Positions 5,864-8,982 of a stretch of DNA of 8,982 nt are shown here, one piece after another. The notes beneath the pieces are model-generated. The model did no database searches. It was not told the DNA's origin and worked only from the letters and a program-made list of their open reading frames with translations. Within the stretch, counting starts at the first letter, position 1. Each line of letters opens with the position of its first letter. The position numbers and the translations under genes are program-made. The stretch lies in the NCBI GenBank assembly GCA_003451645.1, contig DMER01000089.1:22893-31874 (forward strand), read 5' to 3'. The DNA is from Alphaproteobacteria bacterium. Its GTDB lineage: Bacteria; Pseudomonadota; Alphaproteobacteria; Micropepsales; Micropepsaceae.

Positions 5864-7092
5864 CCGCGCGCAAGCCAAGCAGCCCAACGCAGATTCAATT
5901 CCTCTTGATACTCCGCCCACCATGCCGCATCCACCTGCATCGCGTTGGTTTCATTCTCCGGCGCGTTTGGCATATGTGGCTTCATGTCGACGCCTGCTGT
6001 GGCGTGGATCGATACAAGCGGGAGCGAGGAGCGGCGGGCCGGGCCATACGCGATGAATCGGGCTTGTTCGGCCAACGGAACCGTACCGGTCGCAAAGCGA
6101 ATGAATTCCAGCGCTACATCCTTGTTCTTGGCACCCTTCACAATGCCCAGCACATCATGTTCTTGGATTTGGCCATCCCAAATGATCTTGAAGGGCTTCT
6201 TCTCGACAATTTGCGCGTCAAAAAAGCGGCCATTATAGCCCGTCGTCATGGCAACCTCGCCATCGGCGAGCAATTGCGGCGGTTGTGCACCCGTTTCCCA
6301 CCACAATACGTCTTTACGAATCTTGTCCAATTGCGCGAAGGCTTTGGCTTGGCCTTCTGGCGTGGCGAGCGTGGCATAGACATCGGGGCCCGCGACGCCA
6401 GCGGCACGCAACGCCATTTCAAGATTGATTTTCGGCGACGTCTTGCGAAGCCCGCGCTTGCCTGGGAATTTCGCCGTGTCAAAGAAATCGGCAAGCGTTG
6501 AGGGCTGTTTATCCGCCGGGAATTTGGTTGTGTCGAACGCCACGACATGGCTGAAAATGATGGTCGTGACACTGCAGGGCTGGATCGCATTGGGGATAAA
6601 GTCTTGCATCGCTGGCGTCCCGTCATATGCAGGAGGCAGCATCGCGGGATCAATCTTCTCCAACAGGCCCTCATCACAGGCGCGCACGGCGTCCGCGACC
6701 TCCATGTCGACAACGTCCCAAAACTGCGTGTTGCTGTCGACTTGGGTTTTGATCTGCGCGATGCCGCCGTTGTAGTCGATGGAGGCAACCTTTGCGCCTG
6801 TCTGCGCCGCGAAGGGCTTGTGGTAGGCCTCTATTTGGCTGCGCGTATAGGCGCTGCCCCAGGAGACCACCGTAACCTCGCGCCCCGCAAATTGCTTGGC
6901 CTGGCCAGCGGCGCCGGGAATGGGAGCGGCCGGGGTGGAAACCGGCAGTTCGGGCATCGCCCGCGTCTGCATGTCCCGGCTCATATCGTTGGCCAGTTCT
7001 TCGGAGTTCTGCCCGAACACATAAAGGCCAGCCACAATCGCTGCGATGAGCGCCACGGCCGCCAGCAGAACATAAAGGATCGTCTTGCTCAT
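5860..7092 (-). CDS. Polyamine-type ABC substrate-binding protein, PotD/PotF-like
   Basis: This 410-residue extracellular solute-binding protein of the spermidine/putrescine group would bind the ligand in the periplasm and hand it to the permeases. The N-terminus has a hydrophobic segment (5-26) without a clear signal-peptidase site, then a linker rich in acidic residues, proline and alanine (about 30-66) before the mature fold begins at REVTVVSWGS (71-80). Family features follow: YNGGIAQIKTQV (107-118), FWDVVDMEVADA (124-135), the hinge around TTIIFSHVVAFD (176-187), FPGKRGLRK (209-217), WETGAQPPQLLADGEVAM (265-282) and YNGRF (286-290). The segment near 310-330 (HDVLGIVKGAKNKDVALEFIRF) is typical. 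The ATG at 7092 has a weak GGGAA about 8 bases ahead. The last residues (WLARG) and the TAG stop sit at the edge of the RIME-like element. Specificity within polyamines and similar cations is not determined. Confidence 0.92.
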   Translation of the reverse strand: MSKTILYVLLAAVALIAAIVAGLYVFGQNSEELANDMSRDMQTRAMPELPVSTPAAPIPGAAGQAKQFAGREVTVVSWGSAYTRSQIEAYHKPFAAQTGAKVASIDYNGGIAQIKTQVDSNTQFWDVVDMEVADAVRACDEGLLEKIDPAMLPPAYDGTPAMQDFIPNAIQPCSVTTIIFSHVVAFDTTKFPADKQPSTLADFFDTAKFPGKRGLRKTSPKINLEMALRAAGVAGPDVYATLATPEGQAKAFAQLDKIRKDVLWWETGAQPPQLLADGEVAMTTGYNGRFFDAQIVEKKPFKIIWDGQIQEHDVLGIVKGAKNKDVALEFIRFATGTVPLAEQARFIAYGPARRSSLPLVSIHATAGVDMKPHMPNAPENETNAMQVDAAWWAEYQEELNLRWAAWLARG

Positions 7093-7202
7093 GGAGAGTT
7101 CCCGTCAAAATGTGGTTGGGCGGCGCGCATGCCATACGGCCTTGCCTTGAGTGAACATCAGCGCAGAGTAAACGTGGTGGCGGGTCATCAGTAGCGGGCG
7201 CC
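7093..7202 (-). other. Gap between ATPase and binding-protein genes
   Basis: These 110 bases hold no gene. No strong hairpin or T-run was seen, so read-through from the ATPase gene is likely. It contains the 11-base sequence CGCCCAACCAC (minus strand, 7112-7122), 19 bases before the binding-protein start, which recurs ahead of the secreted-protein gene. Confidence 0.4.
7112..7122 (-). repeat. CGCCCAACCAC leader motif, copy 1
   Basis: This 11-base sequence lies 19 bases upstream of the binding-protein start. An identical copy in the same orientation lies at 3562-3572, 22 bases upstream of the secreted-protein start. It could be a shared operator, leader element or coincidence. Confidence 0.3.
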
Positions 7203-8906
7203 TCAATCCATAGGCCGGAAGGCAGGGCAGTCCTCAATCCGAAAGGCAACCTGCACAGTGTCGCCACGCAACAAGCGAAGCCGCTCGGCCGTTTTGACAA
7301 TGATGTCCGCGCAGCCAGGCACGACAAGTTTCAAGCGCATATGATCGCCGTGGAAGACCATGTCGTCGATGTGCGCGGAGATGCGGTTGTAGGTCGCGTC
7401 GAGTGCTGCGTCGTCAGCAACTACGTGCAAATGCTCCGGCCGCACGGTGACGACCGCGCGAGAGCCCGCATCACCGCAATCGCGCCTGCTGGCCTGGATT
7501 TTTTCGCCGCCATCCAGGACGATGAAGGCATGATCCCTGGTCGTGTGGTCGACGCTGCCCGCGAGCTTGTTGTTCTCCCCCACAAAGGTCGAAACGAACG
7601 CATTCACGGGGCGGGCATAGAGCGCCTCGGGCGTGTCGATCTGCTGGATGTGGCCATCATGGAAAACGGCAATGCGGTCAGACAGAGTTAGAGCTTCGGA
7701 CTGATCATGGGTGACGTAGACTACCGTGAGCCCGAGATCGCGATGCAGGCGCTTGAGTTCGAATTGCATCTGCTCGCGCAAGTGCCGGTCGAGGGCGCCC
7801 AAAGGCTCGTCCATCAGCACGAGAGAGGGGCCGAACACAAGTGCACGGGCGACCGCCACACGCTGCTGCTGCCCGCCGGACAATTGATAGGGCCGGCGCT
7901 TTTCAAAACCCTCAAGCGAGACCATGCGCAAGGCACGGGCCACGCGGTCCTTGACCGCCGCGCGCGCCATGTTCCGGACCTTGAGGGGAAAGGCGAGGTT
8001 CTCGGCAACCGTCATATGGGGAAACAGAGCGTAATTCTGGAACACCATGCCAATGCCGCGCTTATGCGGCGGCGTGTTGGCGACCGGCTCCCCCTCCAAA
8101 TAGATTTCGCCCTGGGTTGGGGTTTCAAAGCCCGCCAGCATCATCAAGGTGGTGGTCTTGCCCGAGCCTGAGGGGCCCAAAAGGGTCAAGAACTCGCCCC
8201 GCGCAACCTTGAGGTTCAGGTCCTTGACCACCAAGGTCTTGCCATCAAAGCTCTTTTGGACGTTCTCGAAACTCACAAACGGCGTGGCGTCCGCGGCCTG
8301 GGGCAGGATGTCTTGGAGAATGTCGTCTTGTGCCTGCGGGGCTGCGACAGGTTCAGGCGCGGGCTCCGGGGCGTAGACCGGAGCGTCTTGCCGTTGCATG
8401 GGCCGTGGCGGCAGGCGGTCTTCGGACATAGGCACTCGAGGCATTGGAGCCGCGGCCGCCGCAAGCGCGGGCTCGTCTGGCGCAAAGTCCGGCGCAGGCT
8501 CAATGGTGCGGGCTTCAGGCAAGGGCTCATCGGCAGGGCGCGTGTCGTCCGGAGAGGACAAAATGTCGTCGTCGAGCCGGTCAAGGCTGGCGCTCACCGA
8601 GCGGTCTTCGGATACTAACGGCTCTGCAGGGGGCACCTCTGGGGCAGCCGAATCGTTCTGATTCGTGGCGTCTTCATCGACGAAGTGACGGATGAAGGGG
8701 TGCGGACTCTGCCCGTCCGGCCGCTCGTCCTTGACCTTCACGAACGCGCTCGCCGACGGCGGCAGCACCGTTTCCTCACGGTTCAGAACCTCATCCCGCG
8801 TGTGGGGGGCGGCATCGATCGGTTCATGCGGATCGTCGTGGCTTTCAGCCTGTTCGGGCTTCCCGGCAGGCGGAACGGTCACGCTCTCTTGTGTTTTGGT
8901 CGACAT
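7203..8906 (-). CDS. Polyamine-type ABC transporter ATPase, PotA-like, with long N-terminal extension
   Basis: This is the cytoplasmic ATPase that powers the importer, 567 residues from the ATG at 8906. The ABC domain starts near 208 (TPFVSFENVQKSF). Walker A GPSGSGKT is at 244-251, the Q-loop FQNYALFPHMT has Q290, the signature LSGGQQQR is at 342-349, Walker B VLMDE is at 363-367, and the H-loop histidine is H400 in VTHD. A C-terminal TOBE-type region (about 440-560) follows, with TVRPEHLHV at 487-495. All catalytic motifs are intact. Residues 1-207 are extra: PotA proteins are usually about 370 residues. That part is low in hydrophobics, rich in P, A, D and E, and contains DDIL twice (113-116, 194-197) plus QDIL. 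No strong ribosome binding site precedes 8906. A GTG at 8981, at the window edge, would add 25 residues, so the true start may be farther upstream. It is the first gene of the transporter visible here. Confidence 0.9.
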   Translation of the reverse strand: MSTKTQESVTVPPAGKPEQAESHDDPHEPIDAAPHTRDEVLNREETVLPPSASAFVKVKDERPDGQSPHPFIRHFVDEDATNQNDSAAPEVPPAEPLVSEDRSVSASLDRLDDDILSSPDDTRPADEPLPEARTIEPAPDFAPDEPALAAAAAPMPRVPMSEDRLPPRPMQRQDAPVYAPEPAPEPVAAPQAQDDILQDILPQAADATPFVSFENVQKSFDGKTLVVKDLNLKVARGEFLTLLGPSGSGKTTTLMMLAGFETPTQGEIYLEGEPVANTPPHKRGIGMVFQNYALFPHMTVAENLAFPLKVRNMARAAVKDRVARALRMVSLEGFEKRRPYQLSGGQQQRVAVARALVFGPSLVLMDEPLGALDRHLREQMQFELKRLHRDLGLTVVYVTHDQSEALTLSDRIAVFHDGHIQQIDTPEALYARPVNAFVSTFVGENNKLAGSVDHTTRDHAFIVLDGGEKIQASRRDCGDAGSRAVVTVRPEHLHVVADDAALDATYNRISAHIDDMVFHGDHMRLKLVVPGCADIIVKTAERLRLLRGDTVQVAFRIEDCPAFRPMD

Positions 8907-8982
8907 GCCTAGCGGCCTAAACTCGGTTGAACGCAGGAACTCCGCGGCGCGATGCGCGCGGGACACCACGACGCTCGACACT

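Noticed and set aside
5806..7194. Long plus-strand open frames of 231 and 215 residues opposite the binding-protein gene
   Set aside because: They are shadows of a well-supported gene; there is no domain, signal peptide or good ribosome binding site.

Overview
This window looks like chromosomal DNA from an alphaproteobacterium. The evidence is GC-rich coding, the protein families present, and an intergenic palindromic element (5759-5863) built like the RIME repeats of rhizobia and their relatives. No RNA gene, CRISPR array, transposase or phage gene was seen. The species cannot be named from the sequence alone.

Left part, plus strand (45-1566): a four-helix MAPEG-family membrane protein is followed within about 25 bases by an SsuD-like, FMN-dependent (LLM-class) monooxygenase. 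The two are probably one operon. Only 1 base past its stop lies the end of a minus-strand remnant (1568-2017). This is a receiver domain from a hybrid histidine kinase that has lost its kinase part and carries an in-frame stop, so it is a pseudogene.

Middle (2179-3144): a nitronate monooxygenase (2-nitropropane dioxygenase) family flavoenzyme on the plus strand, with a plausible promoter of its own. It converges on a small secreted protein of unknown function (3153-3539, minus strand).

Right part, minus strand (3621-8906): a four-gene polyamine-type ABC transporter operon. It is read in the order ATPase (PotA-like), substrate-binding protein (PotD/PotF-like), permease (PotB-like), permease (PotC-like); the secreted hypothetical protein may be its last gene. 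The binding protein would capture the ligand in the periplasm, the two permeases form the channel, and the ATPase drives import. The permease genes overlap by ATGA. The binding-protein and first permease genes are separated by the two-hairpin RIME-like element, which also supplies the binding protein's stop codon. The ATPase carries an unusual N-terminal extension of about 205 residues that is rich in proline and acidic residues.

I do not see a clearly new biological system. The points most worth a second look are the ATPase extension, the RIME-like element placed inside the transport operon, and the decayed receiver domain with intact phosphorylation residues.
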